Shown here: positions 24,559-33,744 of the stretch, in pieces
Layout of the letters: each line of letters begins with the position of its first letter
Numbering within the stretch: position 1 is the first letter of the stretch
From: Micromonospora sp. NBRC 110009
GTDB lineage: Bacteria; Actinomycetota; Actinomycetes; Mycobacteriales; Micromonosporaceae
Length of the DNA: 64,000 nt
Assembly: GCF_030518795.1 (NCBI RefSeq)
Contig: NZ_CP130427.1
Span: forward strand, 6,386,001-6,450,000
Direction of reading: 5' to 3'
Position numbers and translations under genes: made by a program
The notes under the pieces: model-generated
Database searches by the model: none
Seen by the model: the letters and a program-made list of their open reading frames with translations, nothing else
Told to the model about the DNA's origin: nothing

Positions 24559-26864
24559 CGGGACTCCTCTTCGGTACGGAAGGCGGCGGGGTCGGTGACC
24601 TGCAGCCGGATCTCGCTCACGTAGCCCGCGCCGTGGGCGTCGGTCACCCACGCCTCGTCCGGGCCGGGCAGCAGCTCGCCGACCACCAGGGAGACGTCCG
24701 GGCCGGACCGGGCGGCGGCGTCGACCATGGCGCAGAGCGACTGCGCGTAGAGCGGGCCGGTCAGGTCGACGTAGCAGGGCTTGACCTCGGTGCCGATCTT
24801 GACGAACACCCGCTCGGGCAGGCCGTGCCGGGCCCGGAAGCGGCGGACGGCCAGGAACCGGTCGGACTCGGTGGCGTGGCCGGCCAGGCCGGACTCGCCG
24901 ACGGTGGTCCGCCAGGTGCGGCGGGCCACGACGAGCCGGTCGATCGTGATGCGCGGGGTCACCGCAGCCGGGGCCACCAGCTTGAAGCTGTCCAGCAGCA
25001 CCGAGCCGAGCAGGTTGGCGAAGACCTCCACCAGCGGCCAGCGGGACCCGTCGGGCAGCACCGCGGTCAACTCGCCCGCGGCGGACTCGACGCGTACGCC
25101 GGTCGCCGGGACCAGCCGGTCGAGGTCGGCGCCGCGGGCGGTGTCGATGCCGAGCTGGCGGTCCCGCGGGCCGGCGAAGAACCAGGTGGTCCGGGTCGCC
25201 TGCCGGGGGAAGTCGGCCGGGTAGAGCAGCCGGATCCGGGCCGGACCGAGGTCGGCGTCGATCCCGGCGCGCAGCTGCGCCGGGTCCGGGTGGAACGGGC
25301 TGAGCACCGCGCTGTCGAACGGCACGGTGGCCGGATGCAGCTCGCCGAGGACGAGCAGGAACTCCCCCCGGTTGAGCGCATCGACGCTGTGCGCGCTGAT
25401 CTGCACGTCCGGGCTGTGGATCCGGGCGGAGGGCCAGCCGGGCCGGTCGGCCGGGAAGAGGGCCCGGACCCGCTCGGCCAGGTCGGCGCTGTCCAGCCGC
25501 ACCTCGGTGCGCTCCGGCGGCACGTCGGACAGCCCGAACAGCTCGGCCCAGCGGGCGGTGAAGGTGGCGCCGGCCGCGGCGACCGGGCCGTCGGGGGCCA
25601 CCAGCAGCCCCTGCGCCAGCGACCAGATGTCGGCCAGCCGCACCGGTCCGTCGGCGGCGAGCTCGGCGTACAGCTCGGCGAGGATGCGTTCGCAGCCGGC
25701 GCCGATCTCCGCGGTCAGCCACCGGGCGGCCTGGAGCACCACCGCGAGCGGGGCGGCCAGCGCGTCGAGGACCGCCGTCCCGAGGGTGAAGTCGAGGTCC
25801 CGCCCGGTCTCCTCGTAGACGATGGTGCGTCCGGTGTACATCTGCCCGCCGTGCCGCGTCGCCGCCCGGCCGGTGACGGCGGTGAACTCGGCGTTCAGCG
25901 CGGCGAGCGCCGCCCTGAGCCGGTCCGGGTCCCCGGCGGCCGCGGCCACCTCGTCCCGGGCCGCGCGGAGCCGGTCGAAGTCGGCGGTCACCCGGGCCCG
26001 CACCGCCGGGTCGCCGATCGCGGCGATCCGCTGGTCGAGCACCCGCTGGGCGCGCGGATTGTTCGGCAGGCCGGCGTCCCACGTCAGCTGGCCCCGCTCG
26101 ACCAGCCGGTCCAGCAGCAGAAAGCCGTCGCCGGCGGTCCGCACGCCGCCGTCGGCGCGGACCCGCTCCACCAGTTCGACCGCCGGCGTCCGGCCGTCGC
26201 AGCCGGCGAGCGTCCGAGCCTCCACCGGGGACAGCTCGATCGGCGGGTGCAGCGGCCGGCGCAGCTGCCGTCCCTCGACGGTCAGGTGGGGCGGCAGCGC
26301 CGGGGCCCACCACCGGCGGACCGCCAGGTCGTCGGCGAGCCGGTCGGCGTACGCCAGCAGCGCCCACGCCTCGAAGCACACCTCCCGGCGGGCGACCAGG
26401 CCGGGCCCCGGGGCCAGCCGGGTGTCGGGCTCGGCGGGGTCGACGGCGCCCCAGCAGACCGGGCCGAAGAAGCCGATGGTCTCCGCCTTGCCGCAGTAGC
26501 GCTGCCAGTACCGCAGCACCGCGATCTCCCGCTTGCGGCGGGGCTTGTTGCGCACCGCCGGGTCGGTGCGCAGCAGGCCGTCGAGCGCCACCAGCATGTC
26601 CGGGTTCTGCCAGGTGACCGCCTCGCGCACCAGCGGGTCGGCGGCGATCTCCCCGGCCACCGCGGAGGACTCGGCGAACGCCTCACGCAGCGCCTTGTCG
26701 AGCAGCTCCGGGCTGCTCTCGCCAGCGAGCAGGGCGTCGGCGACGGCGGCCGCCTCGGGCGCGGCGAACCGGTCGAGCCCGGCGGCCGGGAAGCCGGCGG
26801 TACGCAGCACCAGGTCCCGCCACACCGACCAGCCGGTGTCGCCGAGCGGCAGCAAATGGCTCAT
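24555..26864 (-). CDS. LanB-type (lantibiotic dehydratase N-terminal family) protein
   Basis: A protein of 769 residues of the Lant_dehydr_N type. Recognisable signatures are TGWSVWRDLVLRTAGFPA at the N-terminus, REAVTWQNPDML, YWQRYCGKAETIGFFGP, GQMYTGRTIVYEETGRDLD and TWRTTVGESGL. In class I lanthipeptide synthesis this region transfers glutamate from glutamyl-tRNA to Ser/Thr; related PEARL enzymes add amino acids from tRNA to peptides. I see no C-terminal elimination (SpaB_C-like) domain. It is clearly paralogous to the C-terminal part of the preceding gene. The ATG at 26864 overlaps that gene by four bases (ATGA). A role on a carrier-bound chain is a hypothesis. Confidence 0.8.
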   Translation of the reverse strand: MSHLLPLGDTGWSVWRDLVLRTAGFPAAGLDRFAAPEAAAVADALLAGESSPELLDKALREAFAESSAVAGEIAADPLVREAVTWQNPDMLVALDGLLRTDPAVRNKPRRKREIAVLRYWQRYCGKAETIGFFGPVCWGAVDPAEPDTRLAPGPGLVARREVCFEAWALLAYADRLADDLAVRRWWAPALPPHLTVEGRQLRRPLHPPIELSPVEARTLAGCDGRTPAVELVERVRADGGVRTAGDGFLLLDRLVERGQLTWDAGLPNNPRAQRVLDQRIAAIGDPAVRARVTADFDRLRAARDEVAAAAGDPDRLRAALAALNAEFTAVTGRAATRHGGQMYTGRTIVYEETGRDLDFTLGTAVLDALAAPLAVVLQAARWLTAEIGAGCERILAELYAELAADGPVRLADIWSLAQGLLVAPDGPVAAAGATFTARWAELFGLSDVPPERTEVRLDSADLAERVRALFPADRPGWPSARIHSPDVQISAHSVDALNRGEFLLVLGELHPATVPFDSAVLSPFHPDPAQLRAGIDADLGPARIRLLYPADFPRQATRTTWFFAGPRDRQLGIDTARGADLDRLVPATGVRVESAAGELTAVLPDGSRWPLVEVFANLLGSVLLDSFKLVAPAAVTPRITIDRLVVARRTWRTTVGESGLAGHATESDRFLAVRRFRARHGLPERVFVKIGTEVKPCYVDLTGPLYAQSLCAMVDAAARSGPDVSLVVGELLPGPDEAWVTDAHGAGYVSEIRLQVTDPAAFRTEEESR

Positions 26865-29800
26865 CGGGCCGCCTCCCGGTGCTCGTCCACGATCTGCAGG
26901 CGCAGCTCGCTGAAGTACCGCCGGCCCTCGCCGTCGGGCACCCACGCCTGGTCCGGGGTGGGCAGCATCTCGCTGACCACCAGCGACACGCCGTCCCCGC
27001 CGTCGATCCGGGCGGCCCGGACCATCGCGCAGAACATGTTCGCGAAGGCGGGGCTGCCCAGGTCGACGAAGCAGGGCTTGGTCTCGGTGCCGAGCTTGAT
27101 GTAGACCTGCTCCGGCAGGGCGAGCCGGCGCCGCCAGTCCCGGACCGCGAGGAAGCGCTCCCGCTCCCCGGTGACCGTGGCCAGGCCGCTCTCCCCCACC
27201 GTCGTTCGCCAGGTCTGCCGGGCCACCACCAGGTTGTCCAGGGTGATCCGCGGCGTGTACGGCGCGGCGGCGACCAGCTTGAAGCCGTCCACCGCGTGCG
27301 CGCTGAGCAGCTCGGCGAAGACCTCGGTGAGCGGCCAGCGCTGGCCGTCCGGGGCGGTGGCGACCAGCCGGCCGTCGGCGTCGCTGACGGTGAGGTCCAC
27401 GGTGGGCAGCACCCGTTCCGGCTCCCCGCCCGGCGCCGGCTGGAACGCCAGGTGCCGGTCGGTCGGGCCGGTCAGCGACTCGGCGGTGCGGCTGGTCCGG
27501 CGGGGCCACTCGGAGGGGAACAGCAGCCGGATCCGCCGCTCGCCGAGGTCGGCGGCGAGCGCCGCGCGCAGCCGCTCGACGTCCGGGTGCGACGGGGTGA
27601 AGACCGCGCAGTCGAACGACGACCAGGCGGCGTGCAGCTCGCCGAGGACCACGGTGTACTCGCCGCGGCGCAGCGCGTCCACATCGGTCGCGCAGATCTG
27701 CAGGTCGGGGCTGTGCATCAGGGCGTTGGACCAGTCCGGGCGGGTGCCGGGGAAGACCTCGTCGATCCGGGCGGCGAGGTCGGCGACCCGCAGCCGGACC
27801 TCGGTGGTGCCCGCGGGGAGCGAGTCCAGCCCGAACAGGCCCGCCCAGCGCGCCGCGAACTCGGCGGACACCGCGTCGACCGGCCGCTCGCCGGCGCCCC
27901 AGAACAGGCCCTGCACCAGGAACCAGAGGTCGGAGAGGGCCACCTGCCCGTCCCCGGCCTCGGCGCGCAGCTCCTCGTAGAGCCCGCGGAACACCTCCCC
28001 GTACGCCTCGGCGAGCGCCTCGACCATCCACCGGGCGGCGCGCAGCAGCACGTCGAGCGGGGCGGCCAGGTCGGCGAGCAGCGGCGCGCCGAAGACCACG
28101 TCGAGGTCGCGGCTGGTGTCCTCGTAGCAGACGGTCCGGCCGGCGTACATCTGGCCGTCCCGGCGCCGGGGCGCCGCCCCGGTCAGCTCGGTGAAGGTGG
28201 TGTTGAGCGCGTCGAGGGCCGTGCGCAGCCGGTCGGGGTCGCCGGCGGTCGCGGCGACCGCGTCCCGCGCGGCGCGCAGCCGGTCCCACCCGGCCCGCGC
28301 CGCCGCCCGCACCGGCTCGTCACCGATCGCCTCGATGCGGGCGGTGAGCACCGGTTCCGCCTCGGGGCTGACGGGCAGCGCGGCGTCCCAGGTGATCAGC
28401 TCCCGGGCCGCCAGCCGGTCCAGCAGGGTGTAGCCGTCCTCGGGGCGGCGCAACCCGACCGCCGGGTCGGTCACCAGCTCGTGCGCGGGGCGGCGGCCGT
28501 CGACGGCGCCGAGCAGCGCCGCCTCCACCGGGGACAGGGCCACCGGCGGCCGGCCGGGCCGCAGCACGGCGCGGTCCCGCAGGCTCAGGTGGGAGCAGAG
28601 CATCGGCGGCCACCAGCGGCGCACGGCCAGGTCCGCGCCGAGCGTGTCGGCGTACGCGGTGAGCGCCCACGACTCGAACCAGACCCAGCGGCGGCGGGTC
28701 AGGCCGGGCCCCTGGCTGATCCGGGCGACCTCCGGCAGGTCCGGGTCCACCGTCACCCAGCAGCCGGGGCCGAAGAAGCCGACCGTCTCGTTCTTGCCGG
28801 TGTAGCGCTGCCAGTACTTCAGCAGGGCCCGCTCCCGGTCCCGGCGCCGGACGTTGCGGGCCGCCTCGCCACCGCCGCGGACCAGGCCGTCCAGCGCGAC
28901 CAGGGCACCGCCGTTCTGCCACGTGACGGCCTCGCGCAGCAGCGGCTGGCCGGCCAGCTCGCTGAGCTGGTGGGCGCCCGCGCGGACCGCCTCGTCGAAC
29001 TCCTTGTCGAACCGGTCCGCGCCGGAGCCGGCGGCGAGCAGCTCGTCGGCCGCGGCGGCGGCGCGCGGGGCGTGGAACAGGGTCAGCCCGTCGGCCGGGA
29101 ACCCGGTGCCGCGCAGGATCGCGTCCCGCCACACCGACCAGCCGGTGTCGCCGAGGGGCACCCGGTGCGCGCCCGCCGGGGCGACGCCGGCGGCCGGCGG
29201 CGCGGCGTCGGGCCGGGCGGCGGCGAGCGCCTCGGTGAGGTCGGCGCGGATCGCGGCGAGCAGCTCGGGGAGCTGGTCGTGCAGGAAGAAGTGCCCGCCG
29301 GCGATCTCCCGCAGGGTGAAGCCGGCGGCGGTGTGCTCGGCCCAGGCCGCGCTGTGCGCGGGAGTCACCGCCCGGTCCCGGGCGCCGCTGAAGGCGACGA
29401 TCGGCACCGGCAGCGGCTCGCCGGGCACGTACCGGTAGCTGTCGACCCGGCCGAAGTCGGCCCGCAGCAGGGGCAGCAGCAGCTCCACCAACTCGGGGTG
29501 GTCCAGCAGCTCGGCGGGGAGGCCGCCGCCCTCGCCGAGACGGCGCAGCAGCTCCTCGTCGCCCACCTGGGACAGCCCGTCGAAGAGGCTGGGCGCGGTG
29601 ACGTGCGGGGCGCGGGCGCCGCCGACATACAGGCGCAGCGGCAGCGGTCCGCCGGTGCGGCGCAGCTCGCGGACCACCTCGAAGCCGACCCGGCCGCCCA
29701 TCGAGTGGCCGTAGACGGCGTACGGGCGATCGGCCCGGGACGCGATGGCGGCGGCCACCTCGGCGATCTCGAAGCGTGGATCCTCGCTGATCCGGTTCTC

Positions 29801-29953
29801 CCGGCCGGGCAGCTGCACCGGCAGCACCTCGACGTCCGGGCCGATCCCCTCCTGCCAGCGCCGGAACGCGCTCGCGCCGGCTCCGGCGTAGGGCAGGCAG
29901 AACAACCTCACCGGCGCCTGGGGTCGGCTTCCGGCGGAGACGAACCAGTTCAA
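26861..29953 (-). CDS. Type II thioesterase fused to LanB-type dehydratase domain
   Basis: A protein of about 1030 residues. Residues 1-245 are a type II thioesterase: LFCLPYAGAGASAF near 17, GHSMGG with Ser84, an Asp in SGARDRAVTP and His221 in AGGHFFLHD. A short Ala/Pro linker (245-262) leads to a LanB-type domain (265-1030) beginning VPLGDTGWSVWRDAIL. It carries the same motifs as the following gene: REAVTWQNGGAL, YWQRYTGKNETVGFFGP, GQMYAGRTVCYEDTSRDLD and TWRTTVGESGL. Type II thioesterases clear or release carrier-bound acyl groups, so the fusion physically ties the tRNA-type enzyme to carrier chemistry. The TTG at 29953 overlaps the A-T-KS stop by four bases (TTGA). Confidence 0.82.
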   Translation of the reverse strand: MNWFVSAGSRPQAPVRLFCLPYAGAGASAFRRWQEGIGPDVEVLPVQLPGRENRISEDPRFEIAEVAAAIASRADRPYAVYGHSMGGRVGFEVVRELRRTGGPLPLRLYVGGARAPHVTAPSLFDGLSQVGDEELLRRLGEGGGLPAELLDHPELVELLLPLLRADFGRVDSYRYVPGEPLPVPIVAFSGARDRAVTPAHSAAWAEHTAAGFTLREIAGGHFFLHDQLPELLAAIRADLTEALAAARPDAAPPAAGVAPAGAHRVPLGDTGWSVWRDAILRGTGFPADGLTLFHAPRAAAAADELLAAGSGADRFDKEFDEAVRAGAHQLSELAGQPLLREAVTWQNGGALVALDGLVRGGGEAARNVRRRDRERALLKYWQRYTGKNETVGFFGPGCWVTVDPDLPEVARISQGPGLTRRRWVWFESWALTAYADTLGADLAVRRWWPPMLCSHLSLRDRAVLRPGRPPVALSPVEAALLGAVDGRRPAHELVTDPAVGLRRPEDGYTLLDRLAARELITWDAALPVSPEAEPVLTARIEAIGDEPVRAAARAGWDRLRAARDAVAATAGDPDRLRTALDALNTTFTELTGAAPRRRDGQMYAGRTVCYEDTSRDLDVVFGAPLLADLAAPLDVLLRAARWMVEALAEAYGEVFRGLYEELRAEAGDGQVALSDLWFLVQGLFWGAGERPVDAVSAEFAARWAGLFGLDSLPAGTTEVRLRVADLAARIDEVFPGTRPDWSNALMHSPDLQICATDVDALRRGEYTVVLGELHAAWSSFDCAVFTPSHPDVERLRAALAADLGERRIRLLFPSEWPRRTSRTAESLTGPTDRHLAFQPAPGGEPERVLPTVDLTVSDADGRLVATAPDGQRWPLTEVFAELLSAHAVDGFKLVAAAPYTPRITLDNLVVARQTWRTTVGESGLATVTGERERFLAVRDWRRRLALPEQVYIKLGTETKPCFVDLGSPAFANMFCAMVRAARIDGGDGVSLVVSEMLPTPDQAWVPDGEGRRYFSELRLQIVDEHREAAR

Positions 29954-32900
29954 CGCGGGCCTTTCGGGACGGGGTCGATCCAGTACCGCTGGCGCTGGAA
30001 CGGATAGGTGGGCAGTCCGGTGCGGCGGACCGTGCCCTCGGGGTGCAGGGCATTCCAGTCGACGTCCCGCCCGGCCACCCAGTCGGCGGCCAGTTCGCGG
30101 AGCCCGCCACCGTCCCCGGCGATCCGGGCTTCGGTGTCGAGCAGCACGTCCAGCGCGGCGAGCGCGCCGGGCAGGTCGGTGGCGACCACGGCGGCCCGGT
30201 GGGCGAACGCCCGCCGGCCCAGCGCCAGGGTGGCGGCCACCTCGGGCAGCGCCGGGGCGGCGCCGGTCAGGTGGGCCCGCAGCCGGGTCAACGCGGCCCG
30301 CAGCGCCGCCGGGGTACGCGCGGAGACCGGCAGCAGCCACGGCCCGGCACCCGGGTCGTCACCCGGTTCGGCCGGCGGGGGCTGCTCCACCACCACGTGC
30401 GCGTTGGTGCCGCCGAGCCCGAAGGCGCTCACCCCGGCCACCCGGCGCGGCCCCTCCGGCCAGTCCCGCGCCTTGGTGGGCACGTAGAACGGGCCGGCGG
30501 TCAGGTCGATCTCCGGGTGCGGGCGGGTGAAGTGCAGGTTCGGCGGGATCACGCCGTGCCGCACGGCGAGCACCGCCTTGATCAGCCCGGCGATGCCGGC
30601 GGCGGTGTCGAGGTGGCCGATGTTCGTCTTCACCGAGCCGAGCGCGCAGGACTCGGCCGGGGCGGACCCGGCGTACACCTCGTGCAGCGCGGCCACCTCG
30701 ATGGCGTCACCGAGCGGCGTGCCGCTGCCATGGCCCTCGATGAGGCGGACCTCGCCGGGGGCGACCTCGGCGGTGGCCAGGGCGTTGGCCACCGCGGCGG
30801 CCTGACCGGCCGGGCCGGGTACGGCGAAGCCGGCCCGGTCCGGGCCGTCGTTGGTGACCGCCCAGCCGGGCAGGACGGCGTAGATCCGGTCCCCGTCGGC
30901 CTGGGCGTCGGCGAGCCGGCGCAGCGCCACCACGCCGACTCCGGAGCCGAATCCGGCCCCGTTGGCGCCCTCGTCGAAGGCGCGGCAGCGGCCGTCCGGG
31001 GAGGCCATCCCGCCGGGGGTGTGCCGGTGCCGGGGCCAGGTGACGGTGACGCCGCCGGCGAGGGCCAGGTCGCACTGGTAGTCGGCGAGGCTCTGCGCGG
31101 CGAGGCAGACCGCGACCAGCGAGCTGGAGCAGGCGCTCTGCACCGCCAGGGCCGGCCCGGTCAGCCCCAGCCGGTACGCGACCTGCCCGGGCAGGTGGTC
31201 GGTGAGCTGCCGGCCGATCAGCCGGGCCTCCCAGTCGTCCGGGTCCACCTCGCCGACCACGGCCGGGTTGTCGAGGAGGTGGAACAGGAAGTACCGGTTG
31301 GCGGAGGTGGCCGAGTAGACGCCGACCAGGCCGGGGAACCGGGTGGGATCGTGGCCGGCGTCCTCCAGGGCCTCCCAGGCGGTCTCCAGGAAGAGCCGGT
31401 GCTGGGGGTCGGTCCGGGCGGCCTCGTCGGCGCCGAAGGAGAAGAACTCGGCGTCGAAGTCGGCCACCCCGTCGAGTCGACCGCCGGCCCGCACGTGGCG
31501 GGGGTCGGCTCGCAGCCCCGGCCCGATGCCGAGTTCGGCCAGTTCGGCGTCCGGGTAGTCGTGGATCGAGTCGACGCCGGTGCAGAGGTTCCACCAGTAG
31601 GTGGCCACGTCGGGCGCGCCGGGGAAGCGGCCGGCGAGGCCGACCACGGCGATCTCGTCGCCGGTGTACTCCCGGGCGGCGGTGGCCGGCGCGGCCGGCG
31701 CGGGCAGCACCGGCGCGCGGACCGCCTCGGGCGGGGCGTCGAGCAGCGCCGCCTGGGCGGCCACCGTGGGGTGGTCGAAGAGGCGCAGCAGGGGCAGCCG
31801 CACTCCGAAGTGGTCGGCCAGCCGCTGCTGGACCTGGCCCAGCAGCAGGGACTGGCCGCCTGAGTCGAAGAAGCCGGCGGTGCGGCCGACGGCCTCCCGG
31901 CCGAGCACCGCGCACCAGATGTCGTGCACGATCCGCTCGGTCCGGGTGGCCGGGGCCTCGCCCGCCGGCACCTCGCGCGCCGGGTCGGGCAGCGCCCGCT
32001 CGTCCACCTTGCCGGTCACGGTGAGCGGGAACTCGTCGAGCACCACCACCGCGCGGGGCAGCGCGTAGTCGGGCAGGGCCGCGGCGAGGGCGGCCCGCAG
32101 CGACGCACCGTCCGGCCGGATCCCGACGGCCGGACGGGCGTACGCCAGCAGCTCGCCGTCGCGGGCGACGGCCCGGACCCCGGCCACGCCGGGCTGGGCG
32201 GCGAGCACCGCCTCGATCTCGGTCAGCTCGACCCGGTGCCCGCGCACCTTGACCTGGCGGTCGAGTCGGCCGAGGCAGACCAGGTCCCCGCCGGGCAGTC
32301 GCCGCCCGAGGTCGCCGGTGCGGTACGCCCGGACCCCGGCGGCGTCCACGGTGAACCGGTCGCTGTTCTGGTTGAGGTAGCCGGGCGCGAGGTGCGGGCT
32401 GCGCACCACGATCTCGCCGGTGCCCGGGGCCAGGTCCACCTGGTAGCCCGGGAACGCGGAGCCGATCGGCAGCGGGCCGGTGGCGGCCGGGTCCACGGTG
32501 GCCAGGGGCAGCGCGTACCGGGCGGCGAACGTCATCTCGGTGGCGCCGTAGCCGTTGACCAGCTCGCAGTCCGGGGCGAACCGGTCCCGGCCGCGGGCCG
32601 CGTCGGCGTAGGTGGCCTGCTCGCCGCCGAGCAGGACCACCCGGACGGCGTCAAGCCGCCGCTCGCCGAGGGCGTCCAGCAGGAACCGGTAGACGGTGGG
32701 CGTGCAGTGCAGCACCGTCACCCGGTGCCGGTCGAGCTGCTCGACGGCGTACGCGAGCCCCTGCCGGCGCAGGTCGACCGGGACCACCGCGGCGCCGGTG
32801 AGCAGCGCCGGGTAGAGGTCGGGGATGGCGGCGTCGAAGCTGAACGAGGCGAGCAGGCTGAGCCGGTCGCCCGGGCCGACGGCCAGCGCGCCGATCTGGT

Positions 32901-33420
32901 TGTCGACGACGTGCGCGAGGTTGCGGTGGGTCTGCCCGACCGCCTTGGGCACCCCGGTGGAGCCGGAGGTGAACAGCACGTACGCGAGCGCGTCCGGGTC
33001 GATCGGGACCGGCCGCAGCGGCGCGGGCGGCACGTCGTCCAGCGCCACCACGGTGCGGTCGCCGGCCAGCTCGCGGGCCAGTTCGCGGTGCGCGGCGGCG
33101 CAGCCGACGAGGTCGACCTCGGCGGCGGCGAGCAGGTGGCGCAGCCGGTCGACCGGGAATCCCGGGTCGAGCGGCACGTACGCGCAGCCGGCGGCGAGGG
33201 CGCCGAGCAGCGCCGCGACGGTCGGGGTGCCGTGCGGGGTGAGCAGGGCGATCCGGTGGCCGGGTCGGGCGCCGGCGGCGACGAGCGCGGCGGCGTGCCC
33301 CCCGGCCGCGCCGGCCAGCTCGGCGTAGCTGACCTCGTGAGTCTCGCCGAGTAGCGCCGGACGATCACCCTGACGTGCCGCGACCTCACCGAAGCGATTG
33401 ATGATCATCGGTTGTGCCAT
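29950..33420 (-). CDS. Hybrid NRPS/PKS A-T-KS protein without AT or ACP
   Basis: A protein of about 1156 residues. Adenylation domain at about 8-475 (LFTSGSTGVPKAV; YGATE instead of the usual YGPTE; TGKVDE), carrier with GGQSLLL near 521, and ketosynthase at about 585-1010 with Cys764 in QSACSSSL, His897 in EGHGSGT and His936 in NIGHL. After the KS comes a short linker ending GLPTYPFQRQRYW, the sequence that normally follows an acyltransferase, but no acyltransferase or ACP is present. The pocket read by eye is DAPHLGGFA plus Lys, unassigned. As first gene of the operon it probably starts the chain. ATG 33420 was chosen; GTG 33444 is also in frame. Confidence 0.9.
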   Translation of the reverse strand: MAQPMIINRFGEVAARQGDRPALLGETHEVSYAELAGAAGGHAAALVAAGARPGHRIALLTPHGTPTVAALLGALAAGCAYVPLDPGFPVDRLRHLLAAAEVDLVGCAAAHRELARELAGDRTVVALDDVPPAPLRPVPIDPDALAYVLFTSGSTGVPKAVGQTHRNLAHVVDNQIGALAVGPGDRLSLLASFSFDAAIPDLYPALLTGAAVVPVDLRRQGLAYAVEQLDRHRVTVLHCTPTVYRFLLDALGERRLDAVRVVLLGGEQATYADAARGRDRFAPDCELVNGYGATEMTFAARYALPLATVDPAATGPLPIGSAFPGYQVDLAPGTGEIVVRSPHLAPGYLNQNSDRFTVDAAGVRAYRTGDLGRRLPGGDLVCLGRLDRQVKVRGHRVELTEIEAVLAAQPGVAGVRAVARDGELLAYARPAVGIRPDGASLRAALAAALPDYALPRAVVVLDEFPLTVTGKVDERALPDPAREVPAGEAPATRTERIVHDIWCAVLGREAVGRTAGFFDSGGQSLLLGQVQQRLADHFGVRLPLLRLFDHPTVAAQAALLDAPPEAVRAPVLPAPAAPATAAREYTGDEIAVVGLAGRFPGAPDVATYWWNLCTGVDSIHDYPDAELAELGIGPGLRADPRHVRAGGRLDGVADFDAEFFSFGADEAARTDPQHRLFLETAWEALEDAGHDPTRFPGLVGVYSATSANRYFLFHLLDNPAVVGEVDPDDWEARLIGRQLTDHLPGQVAYRLGLTGPALAVQSACSSSLVAVCLAAQSLADYQCDLALAGGVTVTWPRHRHTPGGMASPDGRCRAFDEGANGAGFGSGVGVVALRRLADAQADGDRIYAVLPGWAVTNDGPDRAGFAVPGPAGQAAAVANALATAEVAPGEVRLIEGHGSGTPLGDAIEVAALHEVYAGSAPAESCALGSVKTNIGHLDTAAGIAGLIKAVLAVRHGVIPPNLHFTRPHPEIDLTAGPFYVPTKARDWPEGPRRVAGVSAFGLGGTNAHVVVEQPPPAEPGDDPGAGPWLLPVSARTPAALRAALTRLRAHLTGAAPALPEVAATLALGRRAFAHRAAVVATDLPGALAALDVLLDTEARIAGDGGGLRELAADWVAGRDVDWNALHPEGTVRRTGLPTYPFQRQRYWIDPVPKGPR

Positions 33421-33744
33421 GTCAGGGAGCTGGTGTCTCTCCACAACCGACAGGCGCGCAGCAATCGACGAATGTGATCATGATCCCCCCCAGGACTTCA
33501 CATTGGAAGCAGAATAAAGCTCAATCTCTCGATGGGAAGGGCATCGATCGCGGTCAGCCCGAACAGAGGACGACCCCCTGGAACCTCGGACGGAGGATTT
33601 CGTCCGATCATCCCTCTAGCGCGAAAACGATTTTCAGCGTAAGCGCATACCGGGCAGTAATTTTACGGTGAAAATACTTCCGCGCCGTGAAATCTTCCGT
33701 CCGGTGGCGCCTCTGCCGCAGCTCAGCCCGGCCGGAGAGGGTGC
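33421..33744. promoter_or_regulatory. Upstream region of the NRPS/PKS operon (324 bases, AT-richer)
   Basis: This gap between the DUF2267 stop and the first synthetase gene is markedly richer in A and T than the rest of the window, mainly at 33600-33700. It holds a Zur-box-like palindrome (33622-33636), ATTTTACGGTGAAAAT with 5-base arms at 33660-33675, and a perfect GATCATGATC at 33476-33485. A possible minus-strand promoter has a -35-like TTACGC at 33642-33637 and, 18 bases on, a -10-like TAGAGG at 33618-33613. If so, the leader is about 190 bases long. No convincing coding sequence or riboswitch was seen. The promoter call is tentative. Confidence 0.5.
33622..33636 (-). promoter_or_regulatory. 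Zur-box-like palindrome
   Basis: The plus-strand sequence CGAAAACGATTTTCA agrees at 13 of 15 positions with the Streptomyces Zur consensus as I remember it (TGAAAATGATTTTCA); the mismatches are positions 1 and 7. It lies between the -35-like and -10-like elements suggested for the operon promoter, which is where a repressor would act. Zur represses zinc-uptake and zincophore genes when zinc is plentiful. The match was made by eye and could be chance in an AT-richer patch. Confidence 0.4.

Noticed and set aside
24555..29953. Ordinary class I lanthipeptide cluster
   Set aside because: No LanC, precursor or protease gene is present, and the genes overlap NRPS genes on both sides.
29950..33420. 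Substrate call for the A domain of the A-T-KS protein
   Set aside because: The pocket read by eye (DAPHLGGFA) does not match a code I know; naming an amino acid would be a guess.
33622..33636. Iron (DmdR/IdeR) box
   Set aside because: The sequence lacks the TTAGGTTAGGCTAACCTAA-like half-sites; the match to the Zur pattern is better.
33414..33671. Possible precursor peptide gene for the LanB proteins upstream of the operon
   Set aside because: The 85-residue plus-strand frame has no leader-like features or Ser/Thr/Cys-rich core, lies over the promoter, and faces away from the operon.
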